From the NCBI GenBank assembly GCA_017436865.1, contig JAFSCH010000014.1:1-34693 (forward strand): DNA of 34,693 bases, read 5' to 3'. Within the stretch, counting starts at the first letter, position 1; each line of letters opens with the position of its first letter. Below are positions 16,212 through 24,644 of this stretch, piece after piece. The stretch comes from Lachnospiraceae bacterium (GTDB taxonomy: Bacteria > Bacillota > Clostridia > Lachnospirales > Lachnospiraceae). The notes under the pieces are model-generated. The model worked only from the letters and a program-made list of their open reading frames with translations, searched no databases and was not told where the DNA came from. A program made the translations under genes and the position numbers.

Positions 16212-18218
16212 CTATGCATTCTTCTTTAACGCATACCTTACATTAAATGTCTGCTCAGATCTCTTAATAATATATACTAATACTGCAGCCATTGCAAGTA
16301 CAGCGATGAATCCAGGAACGAAACCTACTCCAAGAGTACCAGCAGTAATTAATGTACCAATCTGATATACAAGGAATGCTACTGTATAACCTGTTCCAAA
16401 CTGAAGAGCAATACCACCCCAGAGCCACTTTTTATCCTGCATTTCTGAGTTCATAGCACCTAATGCAGCGAAACATGGAGGTGTAAATAAGTTGAACATT
16501 AAGTATGCAAGAGCCGCAACCTTCGTTAATCCCATAGCTACTGCAACTTCATTAGCACCACCAACTAATGCTAATTCTTCTGTATCAATGAAGTTTGTTA
16601 ATGCATAACAAACTGCTAATGTACCAACAACATTTTCCTTTGCAATGAAACCGGTAACAGCTGCAGCTGCTAGCTGCCATGCGGCAATACCTACAATAGG
16701 TACTAATAATACCGCAATCGGAGAAGCGATAGTTGCAAGAATAGAAGTATTCTCCATTCCTTCCTCAACCACCTGAAGTTGCCAATTAAATGACTGCATA
16801 ATCTGAACAACTGTATTACATACAAGGATAATTGTACCAGCCTTTACAATGTATGCCCAACCACGGGAACACATAGAAATAAATGCTCTCTTTAAGCTTG
16901 GAAGCTTGTATTCAGGAAGCTCCATGATAAAGAATGACTTTCTATACTTATGTCCTGTAATCTTGTTTACTAATAAAGCACCCAAAAGGATTAATACGAT
17001 ACCTACAAAGTACATTAATGTACCAACCCATGCTCTATCATTGAAAAATGCACCTGCAAATAATGCGATAACAGGAAGCTTAGCTCCACAAGGCATAAAC
17101 GGTGTCAACATTGCTGTTGCTCTACGCTCTCTTTCATTACGAATGGTACGACAAGCCATAATACCAGGAATTGCACAACCAGTACCGATAACCATAGGGA
17201 TTACAGACTTTCCTGAAAGACCCACTCTCTTGAAAATAGGGTCTAATACAACGGTTGCACGAGCCATGTAACCGCAATCCTCTAATAAAGCGATGAGGAA
17301 ATACATTACCATTACTAATGGAAGGAATCCAACAACGGCACCTACACCACCGATAATACCATCCACTAAAAGAGACTGTAAAAATGGATTTGCATCTGCT
17401 ACTAACTCTGCTACCCATCCCTGGAATCCTTCAATCCATCCTACTAATGTATCTGCAATGAAAGGACCAAAGGTTGACTGTGAAATATCAAATACTAAGA
17501 ACATAACTGCAATAAAGATTAGAATACCAAGAACCGGATTCGTCATAACAGCATCAATCTTATCCTGTGCATTTCTATTCTTTGTAAATACCTTACGAGT
17601 TTCTACCTCTTTTACAAGCTTATTCACAAAATCATAACGCTTTCTATCAGCAGCTTCTACCTCTGCCTTATCATTTAACTTAACTTCTCCCTGATTATAT
17701 GGAGCCTTCTGTTCTTTCCCCTTTAAAGACACCGCTATCTTTACTACCTCAGCTAATCCCTTGTCATTTGAAGAAGTCGAAATGGTATTTACAACAGGAC
17801 AGCCTAACTTTTCAGCTAATACTGCTGTATCAATCTTTGTTTCCTTCTTATCGTTAATATCGCTCTTATTCAAAGCTACTACTACCGGAATGCCTAATTC
17901 CAATAACTGAGTCGTAAAGAATAAACTACGACTAAGATTTGTTGCATCTACAATATTGATAATCACATCTGGATTCTCATTCTTTACATAGCCACTTGTG
18001 ATACTCTCTTCAGAAGTAAACGGTGACATAGAGTATGCACCTGGTAAGTCTACCGCAACTAACTCTTCTGCTCCTAGACAAAAGTTCTTCTTGATTGGGC
18101 TTTCTTTCTTATCTACTGTTACACCTGCCCAGTTACCAACACGCTCATTTCTTCCTGTCAGCGCATTGTACATAGTGGTCTTACCACTGTTTGGATTACC
18201 TGTTAAAGCAATTCTCAT
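16212..18218 (-). CDS. feoB: ferrous iron transporter B
   Basis: 668 residues. The cytosolic G domain is complete: G1 GNPNSGKT (7-14), G3 DLPG (57-60), G4 NKSD (117-120). The membrane part begins near residue 225 and contains the two Gate regions, seen in GCAIPGIMACRT and in LFTPPCFAALGAM. GTP-driven Fe(II) uptake at the cytoplasmic membrane is the family role. RBS AGGAGG precedes the ATG. It lies 117 bp behind feoA with a hairpin between, and 20 to 45 bp before the Cys-rich partner. Confidence 0.96.
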   Translation of the reverse strand: MRIALTGNPNSGKTTMYNALTGRNERVGNWAGVTVDKKESPIKKNFCLGAEELVAVDLPGAYSMSPFTSEESITSGYVKNENPDVIINIVDATNLSRSLFFTTQLLELGIPVVVALNKSDINDKKETKIDTAVLAEKLGCPVVNTISTSSNDKGLAEVVKIAVSLKGKEQKAPYNQGEVKLNDKAEVEAADRKRYDFVNKLVKEVETRKVFTKNRNAQDKIDAVMTNPVLGILIFIAVMFLVFDISQSTFGPFIADTLVGWIEGFQGWVAELVADANPFLQSLLVDGIIGGVGAVVGFLPLVMVMYFLIALLEDCGYMARATVVLDPIFKRVGLSGKSVIPMVIGTGCAIPGIMACRTIRNERERRATAMLTPFMPCGAKLPVIALFAGAFFNDRAWVGTLMYFVGIVLILLGALLVNKITGHKYRKSFFIMELPEYKLPSLKRAFISMCSRGWAYIVKAGTIILVCNTVVQIMQSFNWQLQVVEEGMENTSILATIASPIAVLLVPIVGIAAWQLAAAAVTGFIAKENVVGTLAVCYALTNFIDTEELALVGGANEVAVAMGLTKVAALAYLMFNLFTPPCFAALGAMNSEMQDKKWLWGGIALQFGTGYTVAFLVYQIGTLITAGTLGVGFVPGFIAVLAMAAVLVYIIKRSEQTFNVRYALKKNA

Positions 18219-18306
18219 TTAGGTTCCTCCTCATAAAACATAAATTATTCACCCTTAACATCAGGGATGACTTTCTAATTATAGGTAGCTAAATCTAACC
18301 TTGTGA

Positions 18307-18336
18307 CAAAAAATATGTGGTGAATAACTTCACCAC
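18307..18336 (-). terminator. intercistronic hairpin between feoA and feoB
   Basis: GTGGTGAA-taac-TTCACCAC (18317-18336) is a perfect 8-bp stem touching the feoA stop codon. On the minus strand it is followed by ATATTTTTT. It looks like a partial terminator or stabiliser that sets the feoA:feoB ratio. Confidence 0.65.
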
Positions 18337-18548
18337 TATACTATAATAGCCGCCGCCAACTGTTTATCTATATTATATCTACCATCCTTAATAGATACCA
18401 CACAACCTCCCTTTAAATGGGAAATAACTGTAATTGGCTCTCCACTGTAACAACCTAATGTAAAGAGAAAAGAATCCATCTCTTCATCATCTGTTTGGAT
18501 CTCTTTGATAATATATTCTTCCTCGATCTGTGCCTCTAATAAACTCAT
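18336..18548 (-). CDS. feoA: ferrous iron transport protein A
   Basis: 70 residues with the SH3-like FeoA pattern: LGCYSGEPITVISHLKGGCVV, then a final NIDKQLAAAIIV. FeoA is a small cytosolic helper of FeoB. The start at 18548 has AAAGGAG six to eight bases upstream; a farther start lacks this. It heads the leftward feo operon behind a strong TTGACA/TATCAT promoter. Confidence 0.9.
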   Translation of the reverse strand: MSLLEAQIEEEYIIKEIQTDDEEMDSFLFTLGCYSGEPITVISHLKGGCVVSIKDGRYNIDKQLAAAIIV

Positions 18549-18575
18549 ACCTTTCTCCTTTACTACAAACACAAG

Positions 18576-18628
18576 TTAGCACGTTCTAATTCGAGTTGTA
18601 TGATATCACCTTCAGTTATCCTTGTCAA
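18576..18628 (-). promoter_or_regulatory. feo promoter with candidate metal-regulator palindrome
   Basis: Minus strand: -35 TTGACA (18623-18628), 17-bp spacer, -10 TATCAT (18600-18605). Ten bases downstream is TTAGAACGTGCTAA (18576-18589), palindromic at 12 of 14 positions. The position fits a repressor site; the TTAG...CTAA ends recall DtxR-type boxes, but this is not proven. Confidence 0.6.
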
Positions 18629-18677
18629 GCAAATATTGGCATTTTTTGAGATTTTTTTTCATTAAAGTTCGGTATTT

Positions 18678-18717
18678 CACTCTTTTTTAACGAATGCGGG
18701 TGACAGGAATTGAACCT
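18678..18717. repeat. 40-bp direct repeat, copy 1 (tRNA-Leu 3' end)
   Basis: Matches 20074-20113 at 39 of 40 bases. It covers the 3' end of tRNA-Leu and 17 bp of its downstream flank, the usual target of tyrosine integrases. Confidence 0.85.
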
Positions 18718-18774
18718 GCACGGTCGCCCAATAGTACCTAAATCTATCGTGTCTGCCAATTCCACCACACCCGC
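18695..18774 (-). tRNA. tRNA-Leu (anticodon UAG)
   Basis: On the minus strand the acceptor halves GCGGGTG/CACCCGC pair perfectly. The D arm has TGGAATTGGCAGAC, the anticodon loop is TTTAGGT (anticodon TAG) and the T arm is GCAGG-TTCAATT-CCTGT. A short variable arm (around GGGCGACC) fits the leucine class. One pair at the base of the anticodon loop is mismatched. No CCA is encoded. Confidence 0.9.
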
Positions 18775-18783
18775 ATCTTTTCG

Positions 18784-18832
18784 TGGCACTAGAACCTAAA
18801 TCTGGTGCGTCTGCCAATTCCGCCACACTCAC
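18784..18832 (-). pseudogene. 5' half of a tRNA-Leu(UAG)
   Basis: About 49 nt match the 5' half of tRNA-Leu: D arm GGCGGAATTGGCAGACGC and an anticodon arm with loop TTTAGGT. The variable arm, T arm and 3' acceptor are absent. The acceptor strand has become GTGAGTG. It ends 9 bp before the intact tRNA-Leu and begins directly after the stop of the DUF6718-like gene. Confidence 0.8.
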
Positions 18833-19069
18833 TCATAAACTGCCTTGCATTTTTTCCACTATACTTGCAAATTCTTCTTTCGTATTCACAAATCGATACG
18901 GCTCATACTCCCCATAAGCCGACGGCCGACTAATTGTTACAAGCTGTATCTCTTCATATCCCACTTTTTCCTCAATTCTTCGCTTAAATTCTGAGAGATG
19001 TTTACCATGTGTCGTTCTTAACGCAACACAACCAACATCATCTATGTTTTTCGCTACCAGATAACACAT
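18833..19069 (-). CDS. DUF6718-like small protein
   Basis: 78 residues beginning MCYLVAKNIDDVGCVALRTT and containing HGKHLSEFKRRIEEKVGY. From memory this matches the small DUF6718 family; function unknown. It has a strong site AAGGAGG before the ATG and overlaps the end of the RelA/SpoT-domain gene by 32 bp, so the two are translationally linked. This intimate pairing could mean a toxin-antitoxin or accessory relation, which is only a guess. Its stop abuts a tRNA-Leu fragment. Confidence 0.75.
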   Translation of the reverse strand: MCYLVAKNIDDVGCVALRTTHGKHLSEFKRRIEEKVGYEEIQLVTISRPSAYGEYEPYRFVNTKEEFASIVEKMQGSL

Positions 19070-19642
19070 GTTTTAATGCCTCCTTAAAATCTTGTTCTGT
19101 AAGAATTTTAGCACTTTCATACAGCTTTCGCAACTCACACCCCACTACGTCATCATATTTCTTCTTATATATATGTTTGTGCAGCCAATTATTAAATTGC
19201 CTATCATAATAAGTATTATATTGAATTTCTATCGGATAATGGGTTCCATCTACTTGAAAATACACGTGAATCCCCCTATAGCCATCATCATTTGCTTTTC
19301 CTTTCGACATATCTGCTACACGTAATTCCGATATCTCCCGTAACTCCAGCACATCTTCATAATTATCACACAGGGAACGAAAACCTAATAAGTCATCGAA
19401 AACTTTTCTTGCCTGATGATCGGGGTAATAGCGTTCATATTTCAAAACAGCAGATTGAATACTTTTAATGCGATAATCTAATGCTAACTCATGTAACTCT
19501 TCAAATTCATCATACCATTCATTAATTTTGATTAATTCATCCAGTAAACTTTCTTTTTCAAATTTATTCCTAATTCCGACTTGAAAGATAGTCTTTTCAG
19601 TATATCAATTGTCAAACCATCTCTTTCAAGAATATTCGCCAC
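19038..19642 (-). pseudogene. RelA/SpoT-domain protein, frameshifted
   Basis: The 3' two thirds encode KYERYYPDHQARKVFDDLLG, then ADMSKGKANDDGYRGIHVYF and YPIEIQYNT, the core of a RelA/SpoT nucleotidyltransferase domain. The 5' part starts at GTG 19642 with AAAGGGG upstream (VANILERDGLTIDILKRLSF) but lies in another frame. Continuing the downstream frame upward (KFEKESLLDELIKINEWYDE) reaches a stop without a start. The shift lies near 19580 and looks like one missing base. The conserved shape suggests an (p)ppGpp-type or toxic small alarmone synthetase; it is now inactive unless the base loss is a sequencing error. Confidence 0.75.
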
Positions 19643-19704
19643 TTTCCCATCCCCTTTCTTATGCTTATTATGATATTAAAAGCCTTAAATTATGTCAATA
19701 ATCA

Positions 19705-19949
<245 letters not shown>

Positions 19950-20073
19950 TATTACTGCCTCCTTCCATCTATATTATATGAAAAAAAATAGCAGTCTTAC
20001 AATAATGAATCTTAATATCAGCAATTCCCCCAAAAAAGAAAAAAATGGGAACACGTGAATTATCAAGGTCTCC

Positions 20074-20113
20074 CACTCTTTTTTAACGAATGCGGGTGAC
20101 AGGAGTTGAACCT
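20074..20113. repeat. 40-bp direct repeat, copy 2 (tRNA-Leu 3' fragment, att-like)
   Basis: 39 of 40 bases match 18678-18717. It contains the last ~20 bases of tRNA-Leu plus downstream flank; the rest of the tRNA is absent to the right. It looks like the scar (attR-type site) of an element inserted to the right of 20113. Confidence 0.75.
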
Positions 20114-20339
20114 TATTCACATTCCGCAATCCCAACAAATTCAATGCTTTGCAAAAGTCAAAAATCGGTTTGTTCTCAATTTGTTCTCAAACCGAAAAGA
20201 AAATATTAAGAAAGGAAAAGTCAGCCATCATCAATTATTGTTACTGTTCACTCCGCTCCAGTAACCAGCAATTATTCTTCATGATGAAATTAACATAAAG
20301 CCATTGCATGCATAACCTTTCTCTGCTACAATTACTCTT
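20114..20339. other. geneless stretch with tandem 11-bp repeat
   Basis: No gene is seen between 19950 and 20443. The stretch next to the tRNA scar holds two adjacent TTTGTTCTCAA copies (20169-20179, 20180-20190) framed by CGG and CCG. Direct repeats beside an att site are typical arm-binding sites of tyrosine integrases, so this may be the end of a lost integrative element. Confidence 0.45.
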
Positions 20340-20443
20340 GGCAGTACCACAGCGGCAGACGGTTGCCTTTGCTGGAATATAGATTCCAAGAACTTCCATG
20401 AAAGGAGGTTTTTATATGGAAAATATACCAAGGAGAAGGCTTT

Positions 20444-20569
20444 GTGTTCGTGACATGGGCTGATTTATTTCAGTTTTGTCTAGTTATAGTTGCAATCATT
20501 GCACTATTTAAGCAAAAAAATAACCGTCCTCACCCTGCAAAAGTGAACGGTTATTTTATCGATAACTAA
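20444..20569 (+). CDS. small hydrophobic type I toxin-like (holin-like) peptide
   Basis: 41 residues from a GTG start: a short head with TWADLFQFC, one membrane helix (LVIVAIIALF), then a polar tail. This is the shape of the putative holin-like/TxpA-type toxins of Firmicutes. GGAG lies 8 bases before the GTG. A 15-codon frame with an even better site (AAAGGAGG, ATG 20416) overlaps its start and may couple translation, or mark an old frameshift. The tail overlaps the terminator hairpin, which is also usual in these genes. An antisense RNA antitoxin would be expected but was not located. Confidence 0.6.
   Translation: MFVTWADLFQFCLVIVAIIALFKQKNNRPHPAKVNGYFIDN
20517..20558 (+). terminator. terminator overlapping the toxin-like gene end
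   Basis: AATAACCGT (20519-20527) pairs with ACGGTTATT (20547-20555) and is followed by TTAT. The hairpin lies inside the 3' end of the reading frame. Confidence 0.7.
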
Positions 20570-20669
20570 TGTTGGGCAACCGTTTGTCGGTAGTGCCTTT
20601 TAATTATATTATACACATTTCGTGACAAAAATCAAACCATTTAACAAAGAATCAGGCTGTTTTAAAAAA

Positions 20670-21275
20670 CACTTATTATTGTTTTCTTAATGAAACTTCC
20701 TATAATTGGAGCAAATTTCTTCTTCCTCTCGTGATTAAGGTAACTACAGTTTTTAATTCATTAACAAGACCTAGAAGAGTGAAGGTGCTTATTCTTGATG
20801 ATTCTATCATTAAGCGTAATCTAGCAAATAAGTAGAACTTCTTGTCCGTGTTTATGACCATATAGAGCATAAATGTCAGAAACAATTTACTCATCTGTCA
20901 CTTGACTGGTCAGATGGCTACAATTTTATTTCCACAGGATTTAACATACTTTCTTCTGCTAACAAAAGCAATCGCTATAACAAGATTTCAGATGCTATTG
21001 ACCATCGTTCAAATGGTTACAGAATCTACAAAGAAAGCATGATGCATAAAACGGATGCAACCATCGATTAGTAGAAAATGCCTTATATTTAGGTTTAAAA
21101 GCTCAGTATGTCCTAATGAATACATGTTTTACTACCGAGCCAATGATTGGAGCAATTCTAAATACAGGTCTTGATGTTATCGATATGGTAAAACAGTTAA
21201 AACAACACTATATCTATAACGGTAAACAATACAAGCTTCCAAAATTAAAGAAATTTGTATGTTTTGATGACGCCA
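20670..21275 (+). pseudogene. IS4-type transposase remnant
   Basis: Pieces in changing frames give NWSKFLLPLVIKVTTVFNSL, then RVKVLILDDSIIKRN (first catalytic Asp region), YDHIEHKCQKQFTHLSLDWSDG, DAIDHRSNGYRIYKESM, and ENALYLGLKAQYVLMNTCF. Stops and frame changes occur near 20834 and 21072. The order matches DDE transposases of the IS4 family. No terminal inverted repeats were found, and both ends are missing. Confidence 0.7.
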
Positions 21276-21284
21276 GAAACATGC

Positions 21285-21466
21285 AAATACTCCTAAGGTC
21301 ACCTCTTTTGCATGCAGGAATTCAAAAGCATATTTTTTCGCCTGTAATAACATTCATTGCCATAGCCTTTACCTCATAGCTTATCATTTACAATAACAAA
21401 ACCAAATCGAATCGTTCTATATTCTTCATCCAGATATCTCATAAACATGTGTCCAACCGACAACAT
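21285..21466 (-). pseudogene. GNAT acetyltransferase remnant
   Basis: On the minus strand MLSVGHMFMRYLDEEYRTIR runs into FGFVIVNDKL and a stop. In shifted frames it continues as GKGYGNEMLLQ-like and YAFEFLHAKEVTLGVF, the acetyl-CoA loop and following strands of a GNAT protein. The 3' end is cut where the transposase relic begins. Confidence 0.6.
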
Positions 21467-21484
21467 GTTTACTTCTCTCCTTAC

Positions 21485-22537
21485 TCATATGTGTTCTATA
21501 AAACTATTTATTTCCTTTATAATACTCCCCTGATTATATTCATACAAGCAATGAGGACCAGATATTTCTACAATTTTTACATTCTTTTCTTTACTCCGAT
21601 ACCTCATTTTTTCTTCTATCAGCTGCAAACGAGCCTCTATTTCCTCTCTAATCTGCTCGTCATCTCCATTATAGCGTTCATATAGCAAATCTGCATATAC
21701 CTCATCATAATATTCACCCTTAACATTATTCGCAACCAAATAAAGCTGTGGTACCTGCAAATTCATATCCTCTTCTAACACCGTCTGCGCATTTTCATAA
21801 TACCACTCCATCTCCGAACAAGTAGCCTTCGAAGCCGTATTATGGTACATCAAATACTTTCTAAGAAGATTTTCTTGCTTGGTAAATACCTGATGCTGTG
21901 TATCTCCAAGCAATGTTTCATCCGATATAAATAACCGTTGCAATCCCATATCTGCAAGGAATGCTTCGCTCTTACCTATAAATAATGATACATTATCAAT
22001 TTTTCCTTCTTGCACGTAACATTCAACCGGGTCTGCATCTAAATAAATAACAGCCTTTATTTCCTCCGGATGCTGTTGTGCCCAATATGTCGCATAGATT
22101 CCGGATATGGAATGTGCTATCAAAATATAAGGTGCTTTCTGGCCTGTTTGTTGAAGCACGCTCCGATATAAGTCCACAATAACATCTACTGTTTGAGCCT
22201 CACAACAATCATCACTTAATCCGTTTCCATAGCGGTCCATCAAAAAAATATTATGTGTTTTTTCTAGTTTTGCAAGCATTCTATTTGCAGTAATTGTCGT
22301 ATCGCCCATTCCTAATCCCTGCAAAAAAACAATCGTATCCTCTGCCTCTGACGTTTCCTTTATCACGGCATGAATACGACCATTTTTCATATTAACCATC
22401 TGACTTCCCTCTATTGCAGCCTGCACTTCTCTGCTTTCAGAAATAAGTCGCATTTCATGATTTGTCTTTATGCCTGCAGCCAGAATGATTACTCCTATAA
22501 AACTTCCAATAATAATTTTTCTCACTTTACCTTTCAT
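21485..22537 (-). CDS. membrane-anchored alpha/beta hydrolase
   Basis: 350 residues. An N-terminal hydrophobic helix (about residues 6-24) anchors or exports it. The alpha/beta-hydrolase fold follows: oxyanion region FLQGLGMGD, the MDRYGNGLSD strand-turn, nucleophile elbow AHSISG with Ser at 143, an Asp in YLDADP, and a C-terminal His in GPHCLYEY near residue 329. The start at 22537 has AAAGGAG upstream. It lies 73 bp behind the PAP2 gene on the same strand but has its own promoter with phased repeats. A surface lipase/esterase or peptidase role is open. Confidence 0.83.
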   Translation of the reverse strand: MKGKVRKIIIGSFIGVIILAAGIKTNHEMRLISESREVQAAIEGSQMVNMKNGRIHAVIKETSEAEDTIVFLQGLGMGDTTITANRMLAKLEKTHNIFLMDRYGNGLSDDCCEAQTVDVIVDLYRSVLQQTGQKAPYILIAHSISGIYATYWAQQHPEEIKAVIYLDADPVECYVQEGKIDNVSLFIGKSEAFLADMGLQRLFISDETLLGDTQHQVFTKQENLLRKYLMYHNTASKATCSEMEWYYENAQTVLEEDMNLQVPQLYLVANNVKGEYYDEVYADLLYERYNGDDEQIREEIEARLQLIEEKMRYRSKEKNVKIVEISGPHCLYEYNQGSIIKEINSFIEHI

Positions 22538-22560
22538 ATACAAAACTCCTTTCGAAGTCA

Positions 22561-22614
22561 AGTATACGATACGTATCTTACAAGAATCCTAAATCAACCT
22601 TACAATATCCTTAA
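22561..22614 (-). promoter_or_regulatory. promoter with four phased direct repeats
   Basis: Minus strand: TTAAGG (22609-22614), GTAAGG (22598-22603), TTTAGG (22588-22593) and GTAAGA (22576-22581) follow each other at 11, 10 and 12 bp. The -10 TATACT lies at 22561-22566 with a poor -35 GGATTC 17 bp upstream. Helically phased repeats covering the -35 are typical of OmpR/PhoB-type activators. The palindrome GATACGTATC lies in the spacer. Confidence 0.55.
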
Positions 22615-23294
22615 ATTTCTTTGTTATTTTCTTTTTTCCATGCTATCAGCTGAAGCACAGAAGCATACAATTGAATCATTGTTATACCTAATAACATGCC
22701 ACCAACAATGTCCGTAAACCAGTGTACACCAGAAATCATTCTTCCAACCGCCGTTACAACAATGACTAAGACAGACAATGCATTCATTATTACTCTTATC
22801 ATTTTGTTCTGTATCATTTGTTGAAACAGCACATTCGCAGAACCCATGATACAAATAACAAGCATGGTATGGGATGATGGATAAGAGGCTTCTAATCCTA
22901 CACTTTCTTCTAATATAATAGGTCTGTAATTGATAATAAATATTTCAAAAAACACATAAGCTGCGATTACTATTACATAGTAAATTCCTAATAGAATAAT
23001 ACGGATATCTACTTTCAAAAGGCTCTTTTTGTTGACTATTTGAATCAATCCTATAATAGCAAAGCAAAATGCGGTTAATAGAGCTACAACACCTAACCTA
23101 TCGGTAATAGAATACCATATCATATGAACGCCAAACTTTTGAAACACAAACCCATTGAGCATTGCCAGTCCAACCTCTGAACCCTCTGGTCCTATCGGTC
23201 TTACATCAACTGTGGATACCACAACGGTAAATAACACAAACAACAAAAATAATAATCCTGTTACAATAAAACTACTTTTTACTTTCTTTTTCAT
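22611..23294 (-). CDS. PAP2-family membrane phosphatase
   Basis: 227 residues with about six membrane segments. The three-part acid phosphatase signature is visible: RP at 124-125, PSSH at 139-142, and R185 with H191 and D195 (RMISGVHWFTD). These proteins dephosphorylate lipid phosphates such as undecaprenyl pyrophosphate or phosphatidic acid on the outer side of the membrane. The start at 23294 has GGAG seven bases upstream. It is followed by an alpha/beta hydrolase in the same direction. Confidence 0.87.
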   Translation of the reverse strand: MKKKVKSSFIVTGLLFLLFVLFTVVVSTVDVRPIGPEGSEVGLAMLNGFVFQKFGVHMIWYSITDRLGVVALLTAFCFAIIGLIQIVNKKSLLKVDIRIILLGIYYVIVIAAYVFFEIFIINYRPIILEESVGLEASYPSSHTMLVICIMGSANVLFQQMIQNKMIRVIMNALSVLVIVVTAVGRMISGVHWFTDIVGGMLLGITMIQLYASVLQLIAWKKENNKEI

Positions 23295-23432
23295 TTTCAT
23301 TCTCCATTCTTTCGTTTCGGATGCCTCCGTATCCAAAGCTTAAAATGAAAAAATAAAAATGAACAGAATCGCCGCGTCACATTCCTGACACAAGCAGTAA
23401 CTTACGATTTTTCAAAACTGACACATTACGTA

Positions 23433-23940
23433 TCATCGCTGTTTAAGTGCTAAAATCCCTTTAATAACCAGCATGCACAATAAGAAGAAGCCTGCATAAG
23501 GTTGTTGACTAATCATGAAAATCATAGTACCCAGTACACTAAATCCAAGAGAAGCAAACAGTTTGCCTTGGTTCCAATAAATTCGCTGATATTTATGTAG
23601 AATAACTTCGATAACACCAAATATGACTGTACATGCCACAATTATGATATAAAATATGCGAAGATAATCCAACGCATTCATAAGCGCAAACAACGACACC
23701 GCTTGAATCATTCCATCGGATTCTTGTCCAAAAGCCGGCAATATAAATAGCATTGCAGCCATACAGTCAAGAACTCCAAATACCAAGTCACGCATATTTT
23801 GTGTTTTCTCTTTTTGCTCTGTTTCAGCAATCGTAATCAATTCTTCTCCGCAAAGCAAATCATCAATAGAAACTTTAAACAGCTTTGAAATTGCCTTTAA
23901 AGAATCAATACTAGGATACCCTCTCCCCGTTTCCCTTACT
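23433..23940 (-). pseudogene. XRE-type membrane regulator lacking most of its HTH
   Basis: The open part reads ETGRGYPSIDSLKAISKLFK and VSIDDLLCGEE, the end of an XRE helix-turn-helix, then a linker and four membrane helices. This HTH-plus-membrane layout is common in gut Clostridia. The first ~35 residues, including helices 1-3, are missing. An in-frame stop lies at 23940-23942, where the sequence changes to the recombinase relic. The gene was cut by that insertion or an associated deletion. Confidence 0.72.
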
Positions 23941-23957
23941 TAAAGATATTGTTAATG

Positions 23958-24452
23958 TTAATCAATTTTTCCAATAAAGCGGTAGTAAATATCTACCTTC
24001 TGTTTGCGACTGCCATCCGTTCCCTTCACAGCTTCATGTACCACAATCTTTTCAATCACGGTATTTAGAAGCTCTGCGGTAAGCTCCGTAGGATGGGAGC
24101 ACTGCTTCGTTCCCTGACCGTTTTTACTGCAATGATAGTAGCCGTATGGTGTTTTATTCTGTCTGTTTTCTCCGTAGGCAAGCGACCATCCGCAGTCTGC
24201 ACACTTGATAAGTCCTGCAAAAATCTGTGTCTGACCGTCTTTTCTTGACCGTCTGCGACTGGCTATCTGCTCCTGCACCTGCAGAAACACATCCTTTGAA
24301 ATAATGGCGATATGAAAGTTGTACTTTGTTCTTTCTGTATCAATGTCAGGATTGCTGGCATATTTCTCCTTCTGTCTTTCGTGGTGGGCTTCCAGCGGAG
24401 CTGCCGGATGCCCTTTATGCTTTTCAAATCTTAAAATTGCGTATTTTGGCAT
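23958..24452 (-). CDS. chimeric ORF: MobV relaxase start joined to serine-recombinase end
   Basis: 164 residues. The first ~45 (MPKYAILRFEKHKGHPAAPL to KYNFH) are the N-terminus of a MobV/Pre plasmid mobilisation relaxase. From AIISKDVFLQVQEQIASRRR onward it is the C-terminal part of a large serine recombinase: a zinc ribbon with CADC and HCSKN...QC, then IEKIVVHEAVKG and the typical end VDIYYRFIGKID. Both catalytic domains are lost, and the usual coiled coil after the zinc ribbon is also short. RBS AGGAGG precedes the ATG. It is the remnant of a mobilisable element closed up in frame by deletions; it is unlikely to act as either enzyme. Confidence 0.72.
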   Translation of the reverse strand: MPKYAILRFEKHKGHPAAPLEAHHERQKEKYASNPDIDTERTKYNFHIAIISKDVFLQVQEQIASRRRSRKDGQTQIFAGLIKCADCGWSLAYGENRQNKTPYGYYHCSKNGQGTKQCSHPTELTAELLNTVIEKIVVHEAVKGTDGSRKQKVDIYYRFIGKID

Positions 24453-24644
24453 GTTTTGTTTGCCTCCTTTTTCAGTTTTCAAAGTGCGCTTATCGATGAA
24501 CTGACTTAAGTCTACACTTTTGAAAACCTCTGTGCCGTATATCCGAAAGGTAGGAATAATTCCTCAGAAAAGACAGATTTCCATGCTTTCGGAAGTGTGG
24601 TACACTATAAAAGATATAACTAACCGATAAAAGGGGGATGCATC

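Larger units (their letters stand above)
20340..20597 (+). other. toxin cassette flanked by imperfect inverted repeats
   Basis: GGCAGTACC...GGTTGCC (20340-20367) is an imperfect inverted copy of GGCAACC...AGTGCC (20575-20597). Together they bracket the small hydrophobic-peptide gene and its terminator. Similar brackets occur around such cassettes in gut Firmicutes as I recall them; an antisense RNA may originate here but no promoter for it was established. Confidence 0.45.

Noticed and set aside
20169-20190. CRISPR-like repeat
   Set aside because: Only two 11-bp copies directly adjacent with no spacer.
24500-24508. ACTGACTTA, exact inverse of the second LytTR half-site
   Set aside because: Single occurrence without a partner at 21 bp and without a matching promoter.
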